Source: DATKLX01 sp035542155
GTDB taxonomy: Bacteria > Chloroflexota > Anaerolineae > Anaerolineales > Anaerolineaceae
Assembly (NCBI GenBank): GCA_035542155.1
Contig: DATKLX010000238.1
Coordinates: 1 to 27,254 of the forward strand
Direction: 5' to 3'
DNA: 27,254 nucleotides
In this document: positions 6,998 through 15,236 of the stretch, in pieces
How the letters are laid out: each line of letters starts with the position of its first letter
How positions within the stretch are numbered: position 1 is the stretch's first letter
Program-made: the position numbers and the translations under genes
The notes under the pieces: generated by a model
The model's database searches: none
The model's input: the letters and a program-made list of their open reading frames with translations, nothing else
Told to the model about the DNA's origin: nothing

Positions 6998-8077
6998 TTA
7001 TTGGTATTTGCTTTCAATCTGCTGGATCATTTTTTCAAGCATTTCATAGCTGGGTGGGTCGACCACGTCGACCAGGTTATCGGGAAGGCTCAGGTTGCGG
7101 TCTTTCTTCACCTGCTGGAAGATGTCCATATGGGTATTGCGGAAGCCGTGCTCGACCGCCAGGCGCTGCAGGTCCGGGTCGTTGAGGAGCAGATCGCCGA
7201 GCTTTTCACCGCCGGCGGTCAGGGCGATCAGGGTGTGCTTGCTGTAGATGGTCGGCTGTGGGTAGATCAGGACCATATCGCTGCTCAGCCCGTTGGGCAC
7301 CGCGGCGCGGGAGATGAACTGGGATTCGTAAATGATCACCATCGGCGACTTGCCCATCCCCATACTGAGATAATCTTCGAAAGGCACCTCGGAGGAGTAC
7401 TCCGAAAAGCCCTGTTTCAAGAAGAGGCTCTCCACGACCGGTAATACGGTCTGGATGTCCTGGTCGCTCTGGACGACGTTGTTCCCATTGGCGACGAAGC
7501 TGGCCAGCGATAGGTACATAGCGGCCGAATTGGATTTCCGCACGTCGGTGGAGATCATGAGAATGCTTTTGTTCACGTTGTACTGGCTGTTCTGGCTCAG
7601 ATCGCTCCAGCGCTTGTTGGTCTGCACCGCTTCAAGGTATTTCTGCATGTCGAGGGTGTAATACCCATTCTGCTTCGTCGCCATCCCATTCGCTACGAGG
7701 ATATCCGCGATTGGCTTCCAGGAAGCCACCGCGATGGGGGTGAAGAAAGTATCGTAGGCTTTGGCCGATTTGTGGTCCTGGCGGATTTTCGCCGCTGCCG
7801 GGACGCCGGAGGGGAAGACAAAGTCATATTTAGCCAGGTCGGGCGTCGTCGCGATGGTTCGCGAGCCGGCCTTATCGACCTGGACTTCCAGCCCACCCTT
7901 GCGCAGGGCCGCGATCACTTTTGGATCCAGGAAGAATTCTTCCTTTTCCGAGCCGATCAGCCCGTGGATGGTCGTCACCTGGCGCAGAGCAATCTGCTGG
8001 TTGGCCGAAAAATAAATTGCCGCGCCCACTCCGATGATCAGCAGGATCAGGAGCAGGGGTCCCAAAACCCTTTTCAT
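6998..8077 (-). CDS. membrane-anchored solute-binding-like protein, first gene of the TelA operon
   Basis: A 359-residue protein with one N-terminal membrane helix (about residues 4-24, VLGPLLLILLIIGVGAAIYF) and no lipobox cysteine, so it is probably anchored with the rest outside. The soluble part reads like a type 2 periplasmic-binding fold: FVFPSGVPAA, FFTPIAVASW, a STDVRKSNSAAMYLSLASFV segment and VIIYESQF. The TDVRKSNSA loop parallels TNPASSNSG in the solute-binding domain of the vWA lipoprotein two genes on, so the two are probably distant paralogues. No transporter permease or ATPase gene is nearby, so a sensing role is more likely than uptake. TGGAGTGA lies just before the ATG. Ligand unknown. 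Confidence 0.8.
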   Translation of the reverse strand: MKRVLGPLLLILLIIGVGAAIYFSANQQIALRQVTTIHGLIGSEKEEFFLDPKVIAALRKGGLEVQVDKAGSRTIATTPDLAKYDFVFPSGVPAAAKIRQDHKSAKAYDTFFTPIAVASWKPIADILVANGMATKQNGYYTLDMQKYLEAVQTNKRWSDLSQNSQYNVNKSILMISTDVRKSNSAAMYLSLASFVANGNNVVQSDQDIQTVLPVVESLFLKQGFSEYSSEVPFEDYLSMGMGKSPMVIIYESQFISRAAVPNGLSSDMVLIYPQPTIYSKHTLIALTAGGEKLGDLLLNDPDLQRLAVEHGFRNTHMDIFQQVKKDRNLSLPDNLVDVVDPPSYEMLEKMIQQIESKYQ

Positions 8078-8407
8078 GGTTTCACTCCAGTGGTTTTCCT
8101 TGATTGTGGCAGGTAGTTTTTTCCTACGATAGAGTATATCTCGTTATTGTTAACATCTGAGCAAGCGCCAGTTAAAGCCCGGTCAATGCTTGTTCTCGAT
8201 TCTTTTCTCAATAAGATCATAATCGACAATAGAAAATAATACTACCGATAGAATCCCGGTATTTGCTCCCAAGAATTCATCCCAGGGCGCACACAAACGT
8301 GCCCACGCAGAGCGTAGACACGAGCCTTGCTTCATCCTAGAGCACCCTGGCGCGCTCCAGCCCCGGGGGCAGGGGAGTGGTCAGCCAGCGGCGCCCAAAA
8401 ATTGAAG
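8078..8407. other. intergenic region upstream of the TelA operon
   Basis: About 330 bases without a convincing gene. On the minus strand TATACT (8133-8138) sits about 55 bases before the operon's first ATG and is the best -10 candidate; I see no good -35 at 17 bases. Around 8330-8400 the minus strand can be read as a short proline-rich peptide tail (RRWLTTPLPPGLERARVL, then stop), which might be the last trace of a lost gene. There is no start for it. Confidence 0.4.
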
Positions 8408-8436
8408 AGGAGGACCTCTTTTTCAGAGGTCCTCCT
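8408..8436 (-). terminator. terminator hairpin of response regulator copy 2
   Basis: A 12-base perfect stem (8408-8419 with 8425-8436) with a 5-base loop, about 90 bases past the stop of the regulator gene. On the minus strand it is followed within a few bases by AATTTTT. It shares the GGACCTC/GAGGTCC core and the nearby GCGCCGG with the hairpin region of the paralogous cassette at 1387-1440. Confidence 0.65.
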
Positions 8437-8524
8437 TCGAAAAGCGCCGGTTCATCCCCTACTTATAGACAGTCGTCATTACCAATGATTAGCGACGGTG
8501 TCCCGGCACTGAATTATCGTTCCC

Positions 8525-9337
8525 TTACCCGCACTCCTCCCCGTCGGCAGCCGGGTTCACGTACAGGTACCGGCGCTGGTCCGGCAGGCGAATGAGTGCA
8601 TCCAGGTGGTTCAGGTAAATAAACGCCAGCAGGCTAGAGCGCGAGGTCAGGCGCACTTTTTCCAGCAGCCTGGTCACATACTTTTCGACCGTATTCTCGG
8701 ACAGCGAGAGGTATTCGGCGATCTGCCTGTTCTTGTACCCTCCGGCTGCCAGCCAGAGAATTTCCCACTCGCGCGCGTTGACCTTCTTCAGCCGGTCGCC
8801 GACGTCTTTCTTCCACAGCCGGATGCGGTGAAGCTGGTCCGGGGAGTAAATCGGACCCGCAGCCGCGCCGCAGATCTGGTTGATCAGCTCTTCCGAGGGC
8901 GTGCTGCGCACCAGCATTCCGGCCGCGCAGGCGACCCGTGCCGCCACCAGGTATACGTCCCAGTCCCAGTGGCTGAGGAGCAGCACGGCCAGCCCGGGAT
9001 GCTTTTCTTTCAACCAGTGCGCCACTTCGATCCCGCTGCGATCGCGCAGATCGACGTCGATCAGGCAAACGTGCACGCCAGAGAAATCTTCGCGGGTAAA
9101 AACCTGCTCGGCGAGGTCCAACTGCCCGGCCAGCCGAAGGTCGGAATGGTTTTGAATGGCGGCGACCAGTCCCTCGCGAAACGTCTGGCTCGAATCGACC
9201 AACGCCACATTGACCGGTTCCCCTTCGCTCCTTCGACTGGGCCTGCTCAGGTCAATATCCTGATTTTTTGGATCGAGTTCAGGATTTTCTTGAACCGGTT
9301 GAAGGGCCGTTTTCGCTCTTTTTTCAGATTTGCTCAT
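8525..9337 (-). CDS. LuxR/NarL-family response regulator, atypical receiver (copy 2)
   Basis: A 270-residue paralogue of the regulator at 1488-2315, similar along its whole length. It shares the DLRDRSGIEV, LLLSHWDWDVYLVAA, GDRLKK, REWEILWL, TSRSSLLAFIYLNHLD and tail RRYLYVN segments. As in copy 1, the receiver keeps the phosphoacceptor Asp (CLIDVDL) but has VDSSQTF in place of the acidic pair and Arg in place of the conserved Lys (MLVRSTP). The start at 9337 (MSKSEKRAK) is chosen over 9364 because it aligns with the start of copy 1 and has the same AGGGATGGGT sequence just upstream. The two copies bracket the TelA operon. No kinase gene is next to it. Confidence 0.9.
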   Translation of the reverse strand: MSKSEKRAKTALQPVQENPELDPKNQDIDLSRPSRRSEGEPVNVALVDSSQTFREGLVAAIQNHSDLRLAGQLDLAEQVFTREDFSGVHVCLIDVDLRDRSGIEVAHWLKEKHPGLAVLLLSHWDWDVYLVAARVACAAGMLVRSTPSEELINQICGAAAGPIYSPDQLHRIRLWKKDVGDRLKKVNAREWEILWLAAGGYKNRQIAEYLSLSENTVEKYVTRLLEKVRLTSRSSLLAFIYLNHLDALIRLPDQRRYLYVNPAADGEECG

Positions 9338-9376
9338 GCTCGACCCATCCCTGTTTCGCTGCATGCAATCCCTCTG

Positions 9377-9440
9377 TAGTGTATCGCGGTGAGATTAAGC
9401 TTTTTTTACAGATTTGTTAAGAAAAGTCCGGCAATGTAAA
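9377..9440 (-). promoter_or_regulatory. conserved promoter/operator block of response regulator copy 2
   Basis: On the minus strand: TTTACATT, TTAACA, an A-run, GCTTAATC, nine bases, TACACTA. The order and the GCTTAATC-to-TACACTA spacing match the block before copy 1 (2353-2417). The right side is within 65 bases of the gatC promoter, so the two promoters are back to back. Confidence 0.55.
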
Positions 9441-9503
9441 AACTTTCCCATCCCGGCTTTTCTTGTCCGTCCCGCGCAGAGCGCCCGCCTTTTTTGTAGC
9501 GAA

Positions 9504-9512
9504 TGTTATAAT
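9504..9512 (+). promoter_or_regulatory. extended -10 promoter of gatC
   Basis: TGTTATAAT is a perfect extended -10 element. No TTGACA-like box is found 16-18 bases upstream, which fits extended -10 promoters. Transcription would start at about 9518-9520, on or next to the gatC ATG at 9520. Confidence 0.6.
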
Positions 9513-9519
9513 CATGCCT

Positions 9520-9803
9520 ATGACCCTCACAATCTCCGCAGTGGAACACATCGCCGAGCTGGCCCGCCTGGAGCTCTCGGAGGATGAAAAAGCGCGCTTC
9601 CGCGTGCAACTCTCCGCCATCCTGGACTACGCCGCCCGCCTGCAGGAGCTGGACACCTCCGCGATTCCGCCCACCTCCACCGTCCTCCTCGAGCAGGCGC
9701 CACTCCGCGCCGACGAGGCCGGGCCGTGCCTTTCCCCGCAAGAGCTGCTGGAAAACGCCCCCGCCGTGGAACAGAACCAGTTCCGCGTTCCACCGGTCCT
9801 GGA

Positions 9804-9807
<4 letters not shown>
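9520..9807 (+). CDS. gatC: Asp-tRNA(Asn)/Glu-tRNA(Gln) amidotransferase subunit C
   Basis: A 95-residue GatC, the small helical subunit that wraps around and stabilises GatA in the GatCAB complex. The N-terminus (MTLTISAVEHIAELARLELS) is the family signature, and the length is typical. The ATG at 9520 aligns with normal GatC starts; an in-frame ATG at 9514 lies within the promoter's discriminator and would add two residues. No Shine-Dalgarno sequence is present, and the TATAAT ends at 9512, so the message is probably leaderless. Its stop overlaps the gatA start (ATGA at 9804-9807). Confidence 0.93.
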
Positions 9808-11285
<1,478 letters not shown>

Positions 11286-11293
11286 GACTAACC

Positions 11294-11321
11294 GATCTCT
11301 GTTTTCCACTCTCTATTGTCT
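11294..11321 (+). repeat. degenerate heptamer repeat (GTTCTCT family), gatA to nucleotidyltransferase gap
   Basis: Four consecutive 7-base units (GATCTCT, GTTTTCC, ACTCTCT, ATTGTCT) followed by a T-tract. They align unit by unit with 3498-3525 and with 16358-16378. No hairpin is visible here. Confidence 0.5.
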
Positions 11322-11341
11322 TTTTTCACCAGGGAGGATAT

Positions 11342-12355
11342 ATGTCTGAATCACTAAAAATCGTCATCCCGATGGCTGGCCTGGGCACCCGTCTGCGCCC
11401 GCACACCTGGAGCAAGCCCAAACCCCTCATCCGCATCGCCGGCAAGCCCGTCCTGTCCTACATCCTCGACCTCTTCCAAACCCTGCCCGACCCGGACAAC
11501 GTCGAGCTGATCTTCATCATCGGCCACCTCGGCGACCAGGTCCGCGGCTTCATGAAGGAGGTCTATCCCAACATCAAAACCCATTACGTGATCCAGGAGG
11601 AGATGCGCGGCCAGTCCGACGCAATCTACCTGGCCAAGGATCTCCTCAAGGGCCCGATGATTATCGCCTACGCGGATACCATCCTCGAAACCAGCTTTGC
11701 CTTCCTCGCCCAGGAAAAGTGCGACGCGGTCGCCTGGGTCAAGCCCGTCCCCGACCCGCGCCGTTTCGGTGTGGTCGAGCTCAACGATGCCGGGCTGGTG
11801 ACCGGCCTGGTCGAAAAACCCGAGGAACCCAAAACCAACCTGGCCGTGGTCGGCTTCTATTATTTCTGCGACGCCGAGCAGGTGATCTCCGCGATCGAAG
11901 AGCAGATGCGCCTGGGGATCACCCTCAAAGGCGAATATTTCCTCACCGACGCGATCAACATCCTCCTCAAGCGCGGGATCAGCATGCGCACTGAGTCGGT
12001 CGAGGTCTGGCTGGACGCGGGTACGCCCGAAGCCCTGCTCGATACCAATCGCTACCTGCTCGAACACGGGCGGGCCACCGACCCCTCCGAATTCAGCGCC
12101 GAGGGCGTGGCGGTCATTCCACCCGTGTACATCGACTTCGGCGTCGACGTGCATGCCTCGGTGATCGGCCCCTACGTTTCGCTGGGCGCGGATTGCCACA
12201 TCCAGGACAGCATCATCCGCAACTCGATCATCGGCGAGGACGTCCATCTCACCGACACCCTTCTCGAAGGGTCGATCCTGGGCAGCCACGTGGTGGTCAA
12301 CGGCCAGCCGACCAGCCTCAACCTGGGAGATTCTTCTTGGGCGATGATGAAATAG
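11342..12355 (+). CDS. sugar-1-phosphate nucleotidyltransferase with C-terminal left-handed beta-helix
   Basis: A 337-residue enzyme that makes an NDP-sugar from a sugar-1-phosphate and NTP. The N-terminal Rossmann-like domain has the nucleotide-binding signature PMAGLGTRLRPHTWSKPKP (about residues 10-28), a YADT metal-binding aspartate near 105 and a VEKPEEPKTNLAVVGFY product-binding strand. Residues about 255-325 are hexapeptide-like repeats (VIGPYVSLGADCHIQDSIIR). This layout fits glucose-1-phosphate thymidylyl/uridylyl- or mannose-1-phosphate guanylyltransferases; the nucleotide and sugar cannot be fixed from the sequence. The ribosome site GGGAGG is well placed. It sits between gatA and gatB, probably in the same transcription unit. 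Confidence 0.9.
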   Translation: MSESLKIVIPMAGLGTRLRPHTWSKPKPLIRIAGKPVLSYILDLFQTLPDPDNVELIFIIGHLGDQVRGFMKEVYPNIKTHYVIQEEMRGQSDAIYLAKDLLKGPMIIAYADTILETSFAFLAQEKCDAVAWVKPVPDPRRFGVVELNDAGLVTGLVEKPEEPKTNLAVVGFYYFCDAEQVISAIEEQMRLGITLKGEYFLTDAINILLKRGISMRTESVEVWLDAGTPEALLDTNRYLLEHGRATDPSEFSAEGVAVIPPVYIDFGVDVHASVIGPYVSLGADCHIQDSIIRNSIIGEDVHLTDTLLEGSILGSHVVVNGQPTSLNLGDSSWAMMK

Positions 12356-12567
12356 GAAAAGATCTGGTAGAATGTCATTCAGGCTACGAGTACGCCGAGC
12401 GCCCCACCGCTCTGCAATGGGAGGGCCGCCGCCTGGAGGTTGAGGCGGTCGAGGCTCAGTGGCGCGCCCCCGGCGGTCGTGGTTTCCGTGTGCGCACCAG
12501 CGAAGGCCTGAAATTTGAACTCTTCTACGCAGAGCTCTACGATGAGTGGCGAATCCATCCCATCTGA
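12337..12567 (+). CDS. small DUF6504-like protein, TTG start overlapping the previous gene
   Basis: A 76-residue protein. TTG at 12337 is the only usual start codon in the frame near the N-terminus, and GGGAGA lies 7 bases before it, inside the end of the nucleotidyltransferase gene (19-base overlap). The core reads ALQWEGRRLEVEAVEAQW, then RGFRVRTSEGLKFELFYA and YDEWRIHPI. This resembles the small beta-rich DUF6504 proteins of Actinobacteria and Chloroflexota, which show a W-G-R and a FRVR pattern. TGGTAGAAT at 12365-12373 is a possible internal extended -10, perhaps for the aminotransferase. Function unknown. Confidence 0.6.
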   Translation: MGDDEIGKDLVECHSGYEYAERPTALQWEGRRLEVEAVEAQWRAPGGRGFRVRTSEGLKFELFYAELYDEWRIHPI

Positions 12568-12598
12568 ACCACCTCGGAGTTCATTTCAAGGAGAATCT

Positions 12599-13762
12599 AT
12601 GCGTCCATCATACCTTTCCAGCCGGGTAGCCGGGCTGCGCCCCTCTGGGATCCGCAAGTTCTTCGATATCGCAGCCACCATGCAGGACGTCATCTCGCTC
12701 GGGATCGGTGAGCCCGATTTCACCACCCCGCAGCCTATCCTGCAGGCCGGCATCCGCTCGCTGCAGCAGGGCGAAACCCACTATACTTCCAATTCAGGTG
12801 TGATGGAGCTGCGCCAGGCGACCGCGGAGCAGATCGAGCGGCTGTACGGCGTGCGCTACGACCCGGCCACGGAGATCATCATCACCGTGGGTGTCTCCGA
12901 AGCGCTCTACCTGGCCATGACCGCCCTCCTCGACCCCGGCGACGAGGTCATTGTCCCCACCCCCTGCTTCGTCGCCTATCAGGCCGAAGTCATCCTGGCC
13001 GGGGGCGTGCCGGTCGAGCTGCCCAGCAGGCTGGAGAACAATTTCGCCCTCGACCCGGCCGAGGTGCGCAAAGCGATCACCCCGCGTACCAAGGCAATCC
13101 TGATCGGTTACCCGAACAACCCCACCGGCGCGGTCGCTCCGCGCGAGACCCTCCTCGAGATTGCCCGCCTGGCCGAGGAGCACGACCTGATCGTCCTCTC
13201 CGACGAGATCTACGACCGGCTGGTCTACGGCGCCCGGCATGTTTGTTTCCCCGCTCTGCCCGGGATGCAGCAGCGCACCGTCCTGCTCGGCGGCTTCTCC
13301 AAGGATTACGCCATGACCGGCTGGCGCATTGGCTACGCGGCCGCCCCCGCCGAATTGATCAAGGGTCTCGTCCGCGTCCACCAGTACACCGTGATGTCCG
13401 CCCCGACCACCGCCCAGGCCGCCGCCCTGGAGGCCTACCGCTGCGGCGAGCCTTACGTCGAAGAGATGGTCGCCGAGTACGACCGCCGCCGCCGGCTGAT
13501 CGTCGACGGGCTCAACGCTCTCGGCCTGACCACCTTCGAGCCCAGGGGCGCCTTCTACGCCTTCCCCAGGGTCTCGGTGACCGGCATGGACGACGAGGCC
13601 TTCGCCAACGCGCTGCTTTTGGAAGAGCGCGTCGCCGTAGTCCCCGGCTCGGCCTTTGGCGCCGGCGGCGAGGGCTTCGTGCGCTGCTGCTACGCCACCG
13701 CCTACGAAAAGATCGAAGAGGCCCTCCACCGCATGGGCAATTTCATGCGCCGGCAAGGATAA
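12599..13762 (+). CDS. class I/II PLP-dependent aminotransferase
   Basis: A 387-residue fold-type I aminotransferase. The PLP-binding lysine is K235 in GGFSKDYAMTGWRIGY. Other cofactor contacts are YPNNPTG (171-177) and D202 in SDEIYDRLVY, and the N-terminal GIGEPDFTTP is typical of aspartate/aromatic-type enzymes. Amino-donor specificity cannot be read from the sequence. The ATG at 12599 follows AAGGAGA by 4 bases; the longer frame upstream overlaps the DUF6504-like gene and adds low-complexity residues only. The stop (13760-13762) lies 4 bases before the likely gatB start, so the two are coupled. Confidence 0.93.
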   Translation: MRPSYLSSRVAGLRPSGIRKFFDIAATMQDVISLGIGEPDFTTPQPILQAGIRSLQQGETHYTSNSGVMELRQATAEQIERLYGVRYDPATEIIITVGVSEALYLAMTALLDPGDEVIVPTPCFVAYQAEVILAGGVPVELPSRLENNFALDPAEVRKAITPRTKAILIGYPNNPTGAVAPRETLLEIARLAEEHDLIVLSDEIYDRLVYGARHVCFPALPGMQQRTVLLGGFSKDYAMTGWRIGYAAAPAELIKGLVRVHQYTVMSAPTTAQAAALEAYRCGEPYVEEMVAEYDRRRRLIVDGLNALGLTTFEPRGAFYAFPRVSVTGMDDEAFANALLLEERVAVVPGSAFGAGGEGFVRCCYATAYEKIEEALHRMGNFMRRQG

Positions 13763-13766
13763 AAAA

Positions 13767-15221
13767 ATATTAACCTATCGCGGGTATGAAGCCGTAATCG
13801 GACTCGAAGTCCACGCTGAGCTGCAGACGCAGTCGAAGATGTTCTGCGCCTGCCAGGTGGTCGATTCCACCCAATCGCCGCCCAACGTGGCCGTCTGCCC
13901 GGTCTGCGCGGGGATGCCCGGCGTGCTGCCGGTGATCAACCGCCTGGCGGTCGAATACGGCATCCGCGTCGGCCTCGCCCTGGAGTGCGAGATTTCTCCG
14001 GCGAGCATCTTCGCCCGCAAGAACTACTTCTACCCCGACCTGCCCAAGGGTTACCAGATCTCCCAGTACGAATACCCGCTGGCCTGCAAGGGCAGGCTGG
14101 CCATCCAGGTGAACGGCGAGGAGCGCATCGTCCGCATCCGCCGCGCCCATCTCGAGGAAGATACCGGCAAGCTGACCCACGTCCGCCAGGACGGCGATTC
14201 TTATTCCCTGGTCGACCTCAACCGCGCCGGCGTGCCCCTCCTCGAGATCGTCTCCGAGCCGGATATGCACACCGTCGAGGAAGTCCGCGCCTACGCCCAC
14301 GGGCTGCGCTCGCTGCTGCGCTACCTGAAGGTCAACTCCGGAGACATGGAAAAAGGGGTGATCCGCTTCGAGGCCAACGTCTCGGTCCGCCCGCAGGGCT
14401 CGGACGAGCTCAACACCCGAGTCGAGATCAAGAACCTCAACAGCTTCCGCTCCCTGGAGCGCTCGATCTCCTACGAGATCCAGCGCCAAGTCAGCGTGGT
14501 CCGCGGCGGGGGGATCATCCGCCAGGAGACCCTCGGCTGGGACGACGCCCGCGGAGTGACCGTCTCGCAGCGCGGCAAGGAAGAAGCCCACGATTACCGC
14601 TACTTCCCTGAGCCGGACCTGCCTCCCCTGGTGGTCGAGAAGGAATGGGTCAAACGGGTCTGGGCCGACCTGCCCGAGCTGCCCCAGGCGAAGCTGCGCC
14701 GGTTCACGTTCCAATACGGCCTGAGCGCCTACGACGCCGACCTGCTCGTCGCCGAGCCGGAGGTCGCCGAGTATTTCGACCAGGCGGTAGAAGCCGGGAG
14801 CGGGATTGCCCCCAAAACCATCGCCAACTGGATCACCGGCGAGCTGTTCGGCCTGGCCAACCAGCACAACGCCGCCATCGACCGCGTCAGCCCCAGGGCG
14901 CTGGTCGAGCTGCTGCGCAGCGTCGCGCAGGGGGAGATCAACCAGATCACCGCCAAGGCCGTCCTGGCCGAGATGTTCGCCAGCGGCAAGGGCAGCGCCG
15001 AGATCATCCGCGAGCGCGGTTTGAGCCAGCTTTCTGATTCAGTTCAGATCGCCGCCCTCATCGCGAAGGTGCTCGCCGAGAACCCCAACGAGGTCGCCAG
15101 CTTCAGGGCCGGCAAGGAGAGCGTGAGCACCTGGCTCTTCGGCCAGGTGATGCGCGCCGCCCGCGGCCAGGCTAACCCGCAGGTCGTGCGGGCCGAGCTG
15201 GAGAAGCAGTTAAAGGCGTAA
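13767..15221 (+). CDS. gatB: Asp-tRNA(Asn)/Glu-tRNA(Gln) amidotransferase subunit B, apparent AUA start
   Basis: A GatB of about 484 residues, the subunit that binds and activates misacylated tRNA and receives ammonia from GatA. The signature YEAVIGLEVHAELQTQSKMF is at the N-terminus. The zinc-site cysteines (MFCACQ, then CPVCAG) are present. DLPKGYQISQYE, HLEEDTGK and DLNRAGVPLLEIVSEPD follow in order, and the YqeY-like tail ends the protein. The start is odd: no ATG, GTG or TTG exists in frame between 13656 and the conserved domain. The ATG at 13656 would add 37 residues encoded inside the aminotransferase gene, with no family resemblance. AAGGA at 13755-13759 is followed after 7 bases by ATA at 13767, which would give a normal-length GatB. 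The start is inferred; the identity is certain. Confidence 0.93.
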   Translation: MLTYRGYEAVIGLEVHAELQTQSKMFCACQVVDSTQSPPNVAVCPVCAGMPGVLPVINRLAVEYGIRVGLALECEISPASIFARKNYFYPDLPKGYQISQYEYPLACKGRLAIQVNGEERIVRIRRAHLEEDTGKLTHVRQDGDSYSLVDLNRAGVPLLEIVSEPDMHTVEEVRAYAHGLRSLLRYLKVNSGDMEKGVIRFEANVSVRPQGSDELNTRVEIKNLNSFRSLERSISYEIQRQVSVVRGGGIIRQETLGWDDARGVTVSQRGKEEAHDYRYFPEPDLPPLVVEKEWVKRVWADLPELPQAKLRRFTFQYGLSAYDADLLVAEPEVAEYFDQAVEAGSGIAPKTIANWITGELFGLANQHNAAIDRVSPRALVELLRSVAQGEINQITAKAVLAEMFASGKGSAEIIRERGLSQLSDSVQIAALIAKVLAENPNEVASFRAGKESVSTWLFGQVMRAARGQANPQVVRAELEKQLKA

Positions 15222-15236
15222 GAATCCGGTTTCCCC

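Noticed and set aside
5552..7444. 630-codon open frame on the plus strand across the TelA operon
   Set aside because: It is antisense to TelA and the binding-protein genes, whose proteins show clear domains and ribosome sites. Its composition (His/Leu/Gln/Val/Asp-rich) is typical of a shadow frame in GC-rich DNA.
8330..8400. Minus-strand peptide WLTTPLPPGLERARVL as a gene tail
   Set aside because: Too short to assign and without any start; mentioned only in the gap description.
13656..13766. ATG at 13656 as the gatB start
   Set aside because: It would add 37 Ala/Pro/Ser/Arg-rich residues encoded inside the aminotransferase gene with no resemblance to GatB N-termini. The AAGGA-spaced ATA at 13767 fits length and position better, although it is a rare codon.
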